A stretch of 64,000 nucleotides of DNA from DASQFQ01 sp963730115 (GCA_963730115.1 CAVSQM010000001.1:124001-188000), one strand, 5' to 3'; shown: positions 18,784 to 28,081, numbered from the stretch's first letter. Translations and numbers: made by a program. Notes: generated by a model from the letters alone, not told the origin.

Positions 18784-20460
18784 ATGATGCGAGCTGTCGA
18801 TGCAGTGATGGAGTGCCTGCGGGCCGAGGGCGTGGACGTCGTCTTCGGCTACCCCGGGGGAGCCAACCTCCCGACGTACGACGCCTTCGTCGAGTCAGGC
18901 ATCCGTCACGTACTCGTACGGCACGAGGCCGGCGGCGGCCACGCCGCCGAGGGCTACGCCAAGGCCTCCGGCCGCGTCGGCGTCGTCTTCGCCACCTCCG
19001 GGCCCGGCGCCACGAACATCGTCACCCCGCTGACGGACGCGATGATGGACTCCGTCCCGATGGTCGCCTTCACCGGCCAGGTCCGCACCGACCTGCTCGG
19101 CACCGACGGCTTCCAGGAGGCGGACACGTTCGGCATCACCATGCCGATCGTCAAGCACAGCTTCATGATCCAGCACCCGACGGAGATCCCGCGGGCGGTC
19201 CACGAGGCGTTCCACATCGCCCGCACCGGGCGACCAGGGCCGGTGCTGATCGACATGCCGACCGACCTGACGCGGGCGGAGATCGACTACCAGCCGGTCG
19301 GCGACGTGCGCCTGCCCGGCTACCAGCCGACCACCGAGGGCAACCAGAAGCAGATCCGGCTCGCCGCCAAGGCGCTCGCCAACGCGCGCCGGCCGGTGCT
19401 CTACGTCGGCGGCGGCGTCATCAACGCCAACGCGGCGCCCGAGCTGACCGAGTTCGCGCTCTCCGACAAGCTGCCGGTCACCTGCACGCTGATGGGCCTC
19501 GGCGCCTTCCCGGCACCTCACCAGCAGTGGCTCGGGATGCTCGGGATGCACGGCACCCGGGCGGCCAACTACGCGATGGACGAGGCGGACCTGATCGTCG
19601 CCATCGGCGCGCGCTTCGACGACCGCATCACCGGCAAGCTCTCCGAGTTCGCCCCGCGGGCGAAGTTCGTGCACATCGACGTCGATCCGGCCGAGATCTC
19701 CAAGAACATCCCGGCGCACATCCCGATCGTCGGCGACGCCAAGAACATCATCCCGCGCCTGACCGCCGAGTACCGCTCGGCCAAGGCCGACCCGGAGCGG
19801 CTCTCCGCCTGGTGGGAGCGGATCGAGGGCTGGCGCCAGCAGCACCCGCTGCGCTACGACGACTCGGAGACCGAGATCAAGCCGCAGTACATGGTCCAGG
19901 CCCTCTACGAGGCGACCGGCGGCGAGTGCATCCTCGCCTCCGACGTCGGCCAGCACCAGATGTGGAGCGCGCAGTACTTCCACTTCGCCAAGCCGCGCCG
20001 CTGGATCAACTCCGGCGGGCTGGGCACGATGGGCTTCGGGCTCCCGGCGGCGATGGGCGCCGCGGTCGCGCAGCCCGACATCCCGACCTGCCTGATCACC
20101 GGCGACGCCTCGATCCAGATGAACTCGCAGGAGCTCGCGACCTGCACCGAGAACGGCATCCCCGTGAAGGTGTTCATCATGAACAACGGCTACCTGGGCA
20201 TGGTCCGGCAGTGGCAGGAGCTGTTCTGGGACCGCCGCTACTCGCACGTCGACATGGGCTCCTGGCCCGATTTCGTCAAGCTGGCCGAGGCCTACGGCGG
20301 CACCGGCATGCGCCTGACCGAGAAGAAGACGCTGGTGGAGGACATGCGCAAGGCGATCGAGACGCCCGGCCCCGTCGTGGTCGACGTCCGCGTCACCCGC
20401 GAGGAGAACACGTACCCGATGATCGCGCCCGGCGCCGCCGCGCGCGACATGGTCGGGTGA
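18784..20460 (+). CDS. ilvB: Acetolactate synthase large (catalytic) subunit
   Basis: Thiamin-diphosphate enzyme making acetolactate or acetohydroxybutyrate for valine, leucine and isoleucine. VRHEAGGGHAAEGYAKASG carries the catalytic Glu, and TSGPGATNIVTPL is typical. GDASIQMNSQELATCTENG...MNNGYLGMVRQWQE is the ThDP/Mg binding site. It is full length at 558 residues. The start is ATG 18784 (a second ATG follows at once). ilvN overlaps its stop by one base. Confidence 0.96.
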   Translation: MMRAVDAVMECLRAEGVDVVFGYPGGANLPTYDAFVESGIRHVLVRHEAGGGHAAEGYAKASGRVGVVFATSGPGATNIVTPLTDAMMDSVPMVAFTGQVRTDLLGTDGFQEADTFGITMPIVKHSFMIQHPTEIPRAVHEAFHIARTGRPGPVLIDMPTDLTRAEIDYQPVGDVRLPGYQPTTEGNQKQIRLAAKALANARRPVLYVGGGVINANAAPELTEFALSDKLPVTCTLMGLGAFPAPHQQWLGMLGMHGTRAANYAMDEADLIVAIGARFDDRITGKLSEFAPRAKFVHIDVDPAEISKNIPAHIPIVGDAKNIIPRLTAEYRSAKADPERLSAWWERIEGWRQQHPLRYDDSETEIKPQYMVQALYEATGGECILASDVGQHQMWSAQYFHFAKPRRWINSGGLGTMGFGLPAAMGAAVAQPDIPTCLITGDASIQMNSQELATCTENGIPVKVFIMNNGYLGMVRQWQELFWDRRYSHVDMGSWPDFVKLAEAYGGTGMRLTEKKTLVEDMRKAIETPGPVVVDVRVTREENTYPMIAPGAAARDMVG

Positions 20461-21023
20461 TGCGCGTGGGCGAGCCCGGCACCAAGGAGCTGCTGACGCT
20501 CGAGGAGCTCGAGGCCTCCTCCGGCGTCCGCACCGGCCGCAAGCACATCCTCTCGATCCTGGTCGAGAACAAGCCCGGCGTGCTGACCCGCATCGCGGGC
20601 CTGTTCGCGCGCCGCGGCTTCAACATCGACACGCTCGCGGTCGGGCCGACCGACGACGAGCGGCTGTCGCGCATCACGCTGACCCTCGACGGGGCGATGC
20701 ACCCGATCGACCAGGTCACCAAGCAGCTGCACAAGCTGGTCAACGTGATCAAGATCCGCGACCTCGAGCCCGCCGACACGGTGGCCCGCGAGCTCGCGCT
20801 GTTCAAGGTGAGCGCCGACGGCGCAGCGCGCGGCGAGGTCATGCAGGTGGTCGAGATCTTCCGCGGCAAGATCATCGACGTCACCCGGCGCTCGGTGATC
20901 ATCGAGATCACCGGCACGTGGGAGAAGGTCGAGGCGTTCGAGCGCATGGTGCGCCCGTTCGGCCTGGTCGAGATGGCCCGCACCGGCGAGATCGCGATCT
21001 CACGCGGGCGCGGGGAGACCTGA
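20460..21023 (+). CDS. ilvN: Acetolactate synthase regulatory subunit
   Basis: Binds valine and controls IlvB. HILSILVENKPGVLTRIAGL and FARRGFNIDTLAVGPTDDE form the ACT domain (residues about 28-60), followed by the second ACT-like half (ELALFKVSA...EIFRGKIIDV). The ATG at 20460 overlaps the ilvB stop (TGATG). Relative to most homologues there is an extra N-terminal segment of about 25 residues (MRVGEPGTKELLTLEELEAS), acidic and of unknown use. ilvC is about 20 kb away. Confidence 0.94.
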   Translation: MRVGEPGTKELLTLEELEASSGVRTGRKHILSILVENKPGVLTRIAGLFARRGFNIDTLAVGPTDDERLSRITLTLDGAMHPIDQVTKQLHKLVNVIKIRDLEPADTVARELALFKVSADGAARGEVMQVVEIFRGKIIDVTRRSVIIEITGTWEKVEAFERMVRPFGLVEMARTGEIAISRGRGET

Positions 21024-21811
21024 CGCTTCACGTCCGCGAGCTCGGCGACGGCCCGCCGGTCGTGCTCCTGCACGCCGGGCCGGGCCTCGACGGCTCGATC
21101 TTCCTCCCGAGCGCCGAGGCGCTCGCGACCGATCACCGCCTGCTGCTCGTCGACCTGCCGGGCAACGGGCGCTCGCCGGATCCCGAGGAGTGGACGCTCG
21201 CCGCGCACGCCCGCGCCCTGGAGGAGCTGGTGCGCGAGCGCGGGCTCGAGGACTGGACATTGCTCGGCCACTCGTTCGGCGGGTTCGTGTCGATGCAGCA
21301 CCTGATCGACTTCCCGGGCAGCGCATCGCGGCTGATCGCCTCCTGCACGGACGCCGAAGAGGAGCCGGCGCCGGGCGCCGGCGACCCCGAGGCCGCCTAC
21401 GAGAACCTGCCCCCGGAGGTCGAGGCCGCCTTCGAGCTCGAGGAGCGCGTCACCAGCGATGAGGAGGCGCGCGAGGCCTGGCTCGGCCAGCTGCCGTTCT
21501 TCGCGCCCGAGGGCGCGGACGCGGTGCGGGAGGCCTTCGCCGACGTCGTCTTCCGGCACCAGGCGATGCTGCACGCCGGCGAGATGGGCGAGCTGCACGC
21601 GCTGACCGCGCTCGCCACCAGCGAGATCCCCGTGCTCGCCGTCGCCGGGGAGCACGACCCCGGCACGCCGCCCGCGGCGGCGCGCCGGATCGCCGCGACC
21701 GCGCCGCAGGGCGAGCTGGTGATCCTCGACGGCGTCGGGCACTTCCCGTTCGCCGAGGCGCCCGACGCCTACTGGGGCGCGGTGCGCGGCTGGCTCGAGC
21801 GCACGCGGTAG
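21020..21811 (+). CDS. Alpha/beta-hydrolase (proline iminopeptidase-like)
   Basis: A 263-residue single-domain hydrolase. HAGPGLDGSIFLPS is the oxyanion segment, LLGHSFGGFVSMQ the nucleophile elbow (Ser), VAGEHDPGTPP the acid, and GVGHFPFAEAP the His. The conserved N-terminus (TLHVRELGDGPPVVLLH) directly follows a CTG at 21020 that overlaps the ilvN stop as CTGA. The nearest in-frame GTG lies 102 nt upstream within ilvN. The substrate is unknown; position suggests co-expression with ilvBN. Its 3' end overlaps the convergent propeller gene by 43 nt. Confidence 0.82.
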   Translation: MTLHVRELGDGPPVVLLHAGPGLDGSIFLPSAEALATDHRLLLVDLPGNGRSPDPEEWTLAAHARALEELVRERGLEDWTLLGHSFGGFVSMQHLIDFPGSASRLIASCTDAEEEPAPGAGDPEAAYENLPPEVEAAFELEERVTSDEEAREAWLGQLPFFAPEGADAVREAFADVVFRHQAMLHAGEMGELHALTALATSEIPVLAVAGEHDPGTPPAAARRIAATAPQGELVILDGVGHFPFAEAPDAYWGAVRGWLERTR

Positions 21812-23575
21812 CGCTCGCCGCGGTCCAGCCGCACGCTCCGGCGCTTCGCGAGGTCGCGGACGGCGGCTGTGCCGCGGAGGACGGCGACGACGGTGGCGCG
21901 GCGGCGATCCGTCGTGCGCCACGTGCTCCGCTGCCCGCTGGTCGCGCTCCGCTGCGTGCGGGTGCGGAAGCGGCCCTCGAGCGCACGCACGACCAGCGTC
22001 CGGCCGGTGAGCTTGAGCGTGGTGCCGCGCACGACCGCGCGGCCCTTCGAGACGAGCGCGGTCGAGGAGCCGACGACCAGCCGCAGCACGCCGCGGCGGG
22101 TGTCGATCTCGGAGCCGTCGAGGATCTCGCGGGGGCCGCGGAGCGCCGTGAAGCGCCGCCGGCCCGGGGACCGCACGCGGACCGTGCCGCGCACGGGTGA
22201 CGCGACCGGGACGCGCGGCTGGGCGATCGGGTCGGCCGGCGTCTGCGGGCCGATCGGGTCAACCGGGCCACTCGGGCCGACAGGGACGCCGCCGCCCGGG
22301 CTGCCGCCGCCGCAGCCGAGATCCACCACGTACACATCGGCCTCGCCGTTGAGGTCGGCCGGGACGAGGCCGCCGCCGGCGAGCGTCTCGAACGTCACGA
22401 AGCAGCCGTCGCCGGAGAGCGCGGGAGCGAGCGAGTCGGTGCCGGCGCCGAACCGATGGTCCGTGCGCTCGCTGACGCGCCTGGTCACGCCGGTGCTGCG
22501 ATCGTGGACGAAGATGTCGGTGACGTTGTCGGTGTCGCCGGGCGTCAGGTTCGAGTCGCCCGACGCGAAGGCGACGAAGCGTCCGTCGGCGGAGATCGAC
22601 GGCTGGATCGAGAAGCTCGTGCCCTCCGCGCCGTCGCTGGCGACGCTGACGCGCTCGGTGCGGTTGGCGTTGCGGTCGTAGACGAAGATGTCCTGACGGC
22701 CGTTGCCGTCGCCGGCCACGAGGTTCGAGGCTTCAGAGCTGAACGCCACGATGTCGCCGTTGCCCGAGATCGCCGGGTCCCCCGAGTGCCCGTTCGGCTG
22801 GGCGCCGCCGAGCCCCAGGCTCACGCGCTCGGTGCCGCCGGAGAGCGCGGTGACGAACACGTCATCGGTGGCGACGGTGTCGCTGCCGGAGGTCAGGTTG
22901 GTCGCCTGGGAGCGGTAGGCCGCGAAGCGGCCGTCGCTGGAGAGCGCCGGCTGGTCGGAGAAGCTGTTCGCCTCCGCGCCGCCGAAGCCCTCGCTGACGC
23001 GCCGGATCGACCCGCCGCGCCAGGAGAGAACGTCGGGGAGGCCGTCGTCGTCCGGGATCAGGTCCCGGCCGACCGACGCGAAGACGACCGTCGTGCCATC
23101 GCCGGACACCGAGGGAGCGCGCCCGCCGACGTTGTCGCCGTTGCCGGTCTCCGCGGTCACGCGCACGATCGAGCCGCCGCCGCGGCGCAGGAAGATGTCG
23201 CCGAGGCCGCCGCCGCCGAGCTCGGGCGCGAACGACTCGAACGCGACCGTGCTGCCGTCGGCGGAGACGGCCGGGTTGCGTCGAGCCGGCGCTGACGTTC
23301 GAGCCGCCGCTCACGCGCTCGGTGCTCGCCGACGCGCGGCGGCGGACGAACACGTCGAGGCCGCCGTTGCCGTCGCCGCCGACCAGCGTGCTCGCCGCCG
23401 ACTGGAACGCGACGACGCGGCCGCTGTGCGAGATCGACGGCGCGGTCGAGTCGCCGTCGCCCTGGGCGCCGTTCGACCCGACGCTCACCTGCTCGACGTC
23501 GCCCACCGCCGCCGAGGCGGCGGGGGCGCCGAGCGCGGCCGTGAGCAGGCCGAGGATGACGGCGGCTCTCAGCAT
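21769..23575 (-). pseudogene. Secreted beta-propeller protein with FecR-like tail, frameshifted
   Basis: From ATG 23575 the product has a signal peptide (ILGLLTAALGAPAASA). Repeats of about 60 residues follow, built on S-x-D-G-R-x-V-A-F-x-S...GDxNxxxDIFVxDR, as in TolB/WD40-like propellers. A Pro/Gly linker (PVGPSGPVDPIGPQTP) leads to a FecR-like basic beta domain (DGSEIDTRRGVLRLVV). At about 23280 the frame changes: SNVSAGST in one frame, NPAVSADGSTVAFES in the next. Both halves stay family-like, so either an indel error or a recent mutation broke it. The repeated D-x-N-x-x-x-D turns may bind calcium. It overlaps the upstream gene by 7 nt. Confidence 0.75.
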
Positions 23576-24027
23576 GTGTTCGTGCGTTCGACCTGGGCGG
23601 GCACGCCGCCGAGCGTCGCGCCGCGGCCGGACGCCGAGAACACGACGGTGCCGGTCTCGCCGGTCTCGGTCGTGTAGCGGACGTGGATGGTGCCGAAGCG
23701 GCGGTTGCGTGACAGCTTCGCGCGCTGCACCCGCCAGGTGCCGTTGACGCGCGTCTCCGGCTCGACGGGGATGTCGGGCGAGCCGCTCTCGATGATCGGC
23801 GCGATGAAGCGCGTGACGTACACGTAGCGTTTGTCGCGGCACAGCGTCAGGAATCGGTCGAGCGTGGCGCCGGTGACGTTGCCGCTCTCGAAGGTGGTCC
23901 AGACGGTGCCGCGCAAGAGCTTCGTCGCGGCTTTCTTGTCACCGGGGCGGGCCGCGGCGGGCGATGCACCGGCGAGGGTCACGGCGACGGCCGCGAGGAG
24001 GGCGATGAGGATGCGGGGAGGAGTCAT
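23569..24027 (-). CDS. Small secreted protein of unknown function
   Basis: From ATG 24027 the 152-residue product has a clear signal peptide (PRILIALLAAVAVTLAGASPAAA) and a soluble domain beginning KKAATKLLRGTVWTTFESGN. Two cysteines (LTLCRDKR and the last residue) could form a disulfide. I do not recognise the domain. ATG 24039 is an alternative start. It overlaps the propeller gene (ATGCTGA) and is transcribed with it; both products should be outside the cytoplasm. Confidence 0.65.
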   Translation of the reverse strand: MTPPRILIALLAAVAVTLAGASPAAARPGDKKAATKLLRGTVWTTFESGNVTGATLDRFLTLCRDKRYVYVTRFIAPIIESGSPDIPVEPETRVNGTWRVQRAKLSRNRRFGTIHVRYTTETGETGTVVFSASGRGATLGGVPAQVERTNTC

Positions 24028-24065
24028 GGGGCCGAGCATCCCGGGCGCTCCAGGGCGCCGGTAGA

Positions 24066-24077
24066 CACCCATGGGTG
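24066..24077. promoter_or_regulatory. Perfect 12-bp palindrome between menF and the secreted-protein gene
   Basis: CACCCATGGGTG reads the same on both strands. It sits 38 nt from the start at 24027 and 57 nt from menF, a place suited to an operator for either gene. Confidence 0.3.
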
Positions 24078-24120
24078 CATGTCTGTGACCCTTCGCACCG
24101 CAGTCCGCGCGCCTGATTCG

Positions 24121-24126
24121 TACGCT
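24121..24126 (+). promoter_or_regulatory. -10 element (TACGCT) of menF
   Basis: TACGCT ends 8 nt before ATG 24135. A GGAGG directly abuts the ATG, too close to work as a ribosome-binding site for it. Confidence 0.45.
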
Positions 24127-24134
24127 TGCGGAGG

Positions 24135-25577
24135 ATGACCCTCCACCTCACCGGCACCCGTGGGCCGTTCGCGCTGCGCTTCGAGCAGCGCGCCGAGCTG
24201 GCCGCGCGTTGTGCCCGCGCCGTGCGGCGGGCGCGCCGCGAAGGTGGTGAGGTGCTGGTGGGGCTGACCGTGCGGCTCGACCCGGCGGTCGATCCGAGCG
24301 CGGTCGTGTTCGCCTCCCGGGAGGCCGGCGAGGACTGGTTCTGTTACGAGCAGCCGGCGCGCGGCGGTGCCGTGGTGGCGGCGCTCGGTGCGCTCAAGAC
24401 GCTGGCGGCCGACGGCCCCGGGCGCTTCGAGGCGGTCGCCGCCGCGTGGCGCGAGCTGGCCGGCGGCGCGGTGGCGGGTGAGGACCCCGGCCCGCCCGGC
24501 TCCGGGCTCGTCGCGGTCGGCGGCTTCGCGTTCGCGCCCGACGGCGGCGCGGCGCCGCACTGGGCCGGCTTCGGCGCCGGCGCGCTGGTGGTGCCGGAGG
24601 TCGCGCTCGCGCGCCGCAACGGTGACGTCGCGCTCACCGTGGCAGGGCTCGCCGCGCCCGACGACGTCCCCGAGCAGTTGGCAGAGCGGATGGCGGCGCG
24701 CGTCGCGGCGCTGCGCGACCACGAGCTCCCGCTGCTCGACCCGTCGCCGGCCGGGCGCTTCCGGATCGCGAGCGTCGCGCCGCCCGAGCACTACGTCGAG
24801 GCGGTCGCCCGCGCGGTCGAGCGGATCCGCGCCGGGGCGCTCGAGAAGGTCGTGCTGGCGCGCGAGGTCGCCGTCCACGCGCCGACCCCGCACGACGCGG
24901 CCGCCGTGTTCGGCGTGCTGCGCGCGGCCTTCGGCTCCTGCTTCGTGTTCTGCGCGGGCCGCGGCGAGAGCGCGTTCGTCGCCGCCTCGCCCGAGCTGCT
25001 CGTGCGCCGCGAGGGCATGCGCGCCCAGTCGGTCGCGCTGGCCGGCTCGATCCGCCGCTCCGCCGACCCGGCGGTCGACGACCACCTCGGCGAGCAGCTG
25101 CTCGGCTCGGCCAAGGACCGCGAGGAGCAGGCGATCGTCGCCCACCGGATCGGCCGCGCGCTGCGACCGCACGCGGTCTGGGTCGCCGCCCCGAACGAGC
25201 CGACCGTTATCAAGGTGGCCAACATCCAGCACCTCGCGACGCCGATCCGCGCGCAGCTCACGCAGCCGATCAGCGTCGTCGAGCTCGCCGGGCATCTGCA
25301 CCCGACGCCGGCGGTTGGTGGCGAGCCGTTCGCGGTCGCCGCGCCGCTGATCCCCGCGCTCGAAGGGCTCGACCGCGGCTGGTACGCCGGGCCCGTCGGC
25401 TGGACCGACGCCAACGAGGACGGCGAGTTCTGCGTCGCCCTGCGCTGCGCGCTGCTGCGCGGGACCGAGGCGCGGCTCTACGCCGGCGTCGGCGTCGTGC
25501 GCGACTCCGATCCCGCGGCCGAGCTGGCCGAGACCGAGGTCAAGCTCGGGGCGCTGCTGCCGGTGCTGTCGGGCTGA
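24135..25577 (+). CDS. menF: Isochorismate synthase
   Basis: First committed enzyme of menaquinone synthesis: chorismate to isochorismate, Mg-dependent. The chorismate-binding domain fills the C-terminal two thirds: GALEKVVLAREV, SPELLVRREG, VALAGSIRRSADPAVDD, VANIQHLATPI, HPTPAVGGEP and GWYAGPVGWTDANEDGEFCVALR. Length of about 480 residues matches MenF. The other pathway genes follow 5-15 kb downstream, which supports MenF over salicylate or siderophore isochorismate synthases. TTG 24126 is a less likely start. The 3' end overlaps the convergent methyltransferase by 38 nt. Confidence 0.92.
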   Translation: MTLHLTGTRGPFALRFEQRAELAARCARAVRRARREGGEVLVGLTVRLDPAVDPSAVVFASREAGEDWFCYEQPARGGAVVAALGALKTLAADGPGRFEAVAAAWRELAGGAVAGEDPGPPGSGLVAVGGFAFAPDGGAAPHWAGFGAGALVVPEVALARRNGDVALTVAGLAAPDDVPEQLAERMAARVAALRDHELPLLDPSPAGRFRIASVAPPEHYVEAVARAVERIRAGALEKVVLAREVAVHAPTPHDAAAVFGVLRAAFGSCFVFCAGRGESAFVAASPELLVRREGMRAQSVALAGSIRRSADPAVDDHLGEQLLGSAKDREEQAIVAHRIGRALRPHAVWVAAPNEPTVIKVANIQHLATPIRAQLTQPISVVELAGHLHPTPAVGGEPFAVAAPLIPALEGLDRGWYAGPVGWTDANEDGEFCVALRCALLRGTEARLYAGVGVVRDSDPAAELAETEVKLGALLPVLSG

Positions 25578-26364
25578 GCGTGACGAGGTAGTCATAGGGG
25601 ATCTCGACGCCGTCGCCGTTGGGGATGGCGTAGCGGATGAACAGCGCCTCGAGGTCGGCGGCGAGCGCGTCCCAGCGACCCTCCGGCTCGAGCAGCTCGT
25701 GCAGCATCACGGTCGGCCCGAACACCGTCGTGTAGATCCGCATGGCGTCCTCGAAGGAGCGATAGCGCTCGGCGTAGGACGCGCGCTCGCACACGACGGG
25801 CAGCCCGTCGAACAGGCCGCGCACGTGCCCGGGGTCGCCCCAGTCGAGCGGGTCGTCGACGAACGGCGGCGGCGGGATATGGGAATCGACCATGCGGAAG
25901 AAGTCGCCGCCCGCGCCGGTGGGCGTGAACGCGGTGATGCCGAGCCGCCCGCCGGGCGCCAGCACGCGCGCGAGCTCCGCGGCCGCCACCGCGTGGCGCG
26001 GCGCGAAGATCGCGCCGAACGAGGAGAGCACGACGTCGAACGAGTCATCCTCGAACGGCAGCGCCTCGACGTCGCCCTCGATCCACCCGATCGCGACGTC
26101 CTCGGCGGCGGCGCGCGCCCGCGCGGCGGGGAAGTGCTCGGGCGTCAGGTCGACCGCGGTGACCAGCGCGCCCGCGCGGGCGGCGGGGATGGCGACGTTG
26201 CCGGTGCCGCAGGCGACGTCGAGCACGCGGTCGCCGGGCCGCACCCCGACGCGCTCCACGAGCCGCTCGGCGACCTCGGCCACGAGCGGCGCGAACGCCG
26301 CGTAGTCGCCGGCCGCCCACATCGCGCGCTGGGCCTGCTTGAGATCCGTCAGAGCATCGATCAT
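25540..26364 (-). CDS. Class I SAM-dependent methyltransferase
   Basis: A 274-residue enzyme. RVLDVACGTGNVAIPAA near residue 45 is the SAM-binding motif I. VDLTPEHF gives the ribose-binding Asp, IEGDVEALPFEDDSFDVVLSSFG motif II/III, and ARVLAPGGRLGITAF motif IV. It resembles UbiE-like enzymes but lacks their specific C-terminal motifs, and another candidate for MenG lies in the men cluster. Target unknown. It follows the LuxR/TPR gene on the same strand after an 88-nt interval with strong hairpins. Confidence 0.78.
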   Translation of the reverse strand: MIDALTDLKQAQRAMWAAGDYAAFAPLVAEVAERLVERVGVRPGDRVLDVACGTGNVAIPAARAGALVTAVDLTPEHFPAARARAAAEDVAIGWIEGDVEALPFEDDSFDVVLSSFGAIFAPRHAVAAAELARVLAPGGRLGITAFTPTGAGGDFFRMVDSHIPPPPFVDDPLDWGDPGHVRGLFDGLPVVCERASYAERYRSFEDAMRIYTTVFGPTVMLHELLEPEGRWDALAADLEALFIRYAIPNGDGVEIPYDYLVTLSPTAPAAAPRA

Positions 26365-26410
26365 GGGTGCGAGCGTCGCCGCTCCCGCGGCCGCCGCCTT
26401 CGCCCGGCGG

Positions 26411-26451
26411 GGCCATCTTGCGCCACCGGCGCAGATGGCCTGAATCGGCCA
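26411..26451 (-). promoter_or_regulatory. Two mutually exclusive hairpins between the LuxR/TPR gene and the methyltransferase
   Basis: GGCCATC and TGCGCC (26411-26424) pair with GGCGCA and GATGGCC (26428-26440): 13 bp with one bulged T and a 3-nt loop. The TGGCC at 26436-26440 can instead pair with GGCCA at 26447-26451. No T-run follows on the minus strand, so a simple intrinsic terminator is doubtful. A terminator for the upstream gene or an attenuator for the downstream one are both possible. Confidence 0.45.
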
Positions 26452-26452
26452 G

Positions 26453-28069
26453 TCAGAGCAGACCGCGGCGGTGCGCGAGCGCGACGGCGGCCGCGCGCGA
26501 CGAGCAGCGGAGCTTCGTGTGGATGTTCGCCACGTGGCGGTGCACGGTGTGCTCGCTGAGCGTCAGCTCGCCGGCGATCTGGCGGTCGCCCATGCCCTCG
26601 GCGACGAGCCGCAGGACCTCGACCTCGCGCGCGCTCAGCTCGCCGCGCGGCGTGGCGCCGAGCCGTCTCGCGACCGCCTGGGCGCGCGCGGTCTCGCCCT
26701 CGGCGCCGATCGCGGCCAGGGCCTCGACGGCCGCGGCCGCCTCGCGCCGCGCGGCCTCGGCACGGCCGAGCCCGGCCAGCGCCTCGGCCACGCCGAGCCG
26801 CGCGCGGGCGGTCTCGAGCGGCGCCTCGCACCCCGCGTAGCCCTCGACCGCGGCGTCGAAGCGGGCGAGCGCCGTCGCGTGGTTGCCCGCCGCGGCGGCC
26901 GCCAGGCCCTCGCCGTAGCTCGCGGCGGCCAGCAGCGGCGCGGTCGGCAGCGCGTCGGCGATCGCGCGGAGCGCGCCGGCGTGGGTGGCGGTGGCCTCAG
27001 CGTCGTCGTCGGCGGCGCACGCGCGCACCAGCACCTCGAGCGCGCCCGCCCGCGCGATCGGCCGAGCCGTGGGGAGCATCCGCTCGGCCTCGTGGCGGGC
27101 GCCGGCGGCGTCGCCGCGGTCGAGCGCCGCCTCGGCGCGGCCGAGTCGGGCGAGCGGGTCGTGCTCGGCTGCGGCGAACAGGTCGAGCGCCTCCGCGGTC
27201 CGTCCCTGGCGCCGCCGCAGCTCGCCCAGCCGGACCAGCGCGCCCGTGCGCCAGCCCGGGCGCTTCTCGGTCAGCTCGTCGACCGCGCCGGTGAGCTCGC
27301 GCTCGGCGGCCTCCCAGTCGCCGCGCCAGCACAGCACCACGCCGTAGTGGGCGCGGCAGATGCCGCTGACGAAGCGGATGTCGAGCCGGCGGCCGAACGC
27401 CTCGGCCTCCGCGCACCACTGCGCCGCGCGGCCGAAGTCGCGCACGCTCTCGCAGGCGCCGATCAGCAGGCAGCACGTCCAGCCGGCCGCGCGCAGGTCC
27501 TCGAACTCGCCGCCCAGCGCGGCGGCGGCCGCCTCGTCGAGGCAGCGCATGCCGTCATCGACGTCGCCGCGGGCGACGAGCACCACGCCCTCGGTGGCGA
27601 GCGCGAACATCTCGACGTCGACGACGCCGAGCTCGCGCCCCAGCTCGCGCGCCTCGCCGGCCAGCTGCAGCGCTGCTTCGTAGTCGCCGCCGGCGAGCGC
27701 GCCGTGCGCCTCGAAGGCGGCCATCCAGCCGTGCTCGGGCGCGGGCGGCAGCTCCGCGAGCAGCCGCGCGGCGCGCTGGAACCAGCCGTCCGAGACCGCA
27801 TCCTGGCGGCGGAACTCGCTGTAGTCGTCGCTCAGCCAGAGCGCGAGCCGGGCCGCGCCGCGCAGGTCGCCGTCGGCGCGGTAGCGCCGGTAGGCGGCCT
27901 CGCGCGCCGCGAAGCACCCGTCGACCTCGTCGAGCCACCACAGCGCCCAGCTCAGGCCCTCGAGGGCCTCGGCCGTCTCCTCCTCGGAGAGCGCCGCCTC
28001 GAAGCTCGCGCGGGCCTCGGACCAGGCTCCCCGCCTGAGCGCGGCGTGGCCGGCACGGACTGTGGCCAT
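26453..28069 (-). CDS. TPR-rich regulator with C-terminal LuxR helix-turn-helix
   Basis: A 538-residue DNA-binding regulator. About 440 residues of Ala/Arg/Glu-rich helix pairs (repeats such as EALEGLSWALWWLDEVDGCFAAREAAY) form a TPR-like array. The C-terminus is a GerE/LuxR domain: LSAREVEVLRLVAEGMGDRQIAGELTLSEHTVHRHVANI. No AAA/STAND ATPase is present, unlike MalT-type regulators; this looks like the family after loss of the NTPase. ATG 28069 lies 6 nt from a TAGGGT that includes the egtD stop. Control of the egt genes or the methyltransferase is possible but unproven. Confidence 0.85.
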   Translation of the reverse strand: MATVRAGHAALRRGAWSEARASFEAALSEEETAEALEGLSWALWWLDEVDGCFAAREAAYRRYRADGDLRGAARLALWLSDDYSEFRRQDAVSDGWFQRAARLLAELPPAPEHGWMAAFEAHGALAGGDYEAALQLAGEARELGRELGVVDVEMFALATEGVVLVARGDVDDGMRCLDEAAAAALGGEFEDLRAAGWTCCLLIGACESVRDFGRAAQWCAEAEAFGRRLDIRFVSGICRAHYGVVLCWRGDWEAAERELTGAVDELTEKRPGWRTGALVRLGELRRRQGRTAEALDLFAAAEHDPLARLGRAEAALDRGDAAGARHEAERMLPTARPIARAGALEVLVRACAADDDAEATATHAGALRAIADALPTAPLLAAASYGEGLAAAAAGNHATALARFDAAVEGYAGCEAPLETARARLGVAEALAGLGRAEAARREAAAAVEALAAIGAEGETARAQAVARRLGATPRGELSAREVEVLRLVAEGMGDRQIAGELTLSEHTVHRHVANIHTKLRCSSRAAAVALAHRRGLL

Positions 28070-28075
28070 GCGCCG

Positions 28076-28081
28076 ACCCTA
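28076..28081 (-). promoter_or_regulatory. -10 element (TAGGGT) of the LuxR/TPR gene
   Basis: On the minus strand TAGGGT starts with the egtD stop codon and ends 6 nt before ATG 28069. Confidence 0.5.

Noticed and set aside
18700..18784. Leader-peptide attenuator before ilvB
   Set aside because: The -10 lies 7 nt before the ATG, leaving no leader, and no run of Val/Leu/Ile codons was seen.
25540..26364. Methyltransferase next to menF as MenG
   Set aside because: It lies convergent to menF, follows a LuxR-type gene, and lacks the UbiE signature; the enzyme coupled to menE fits better.
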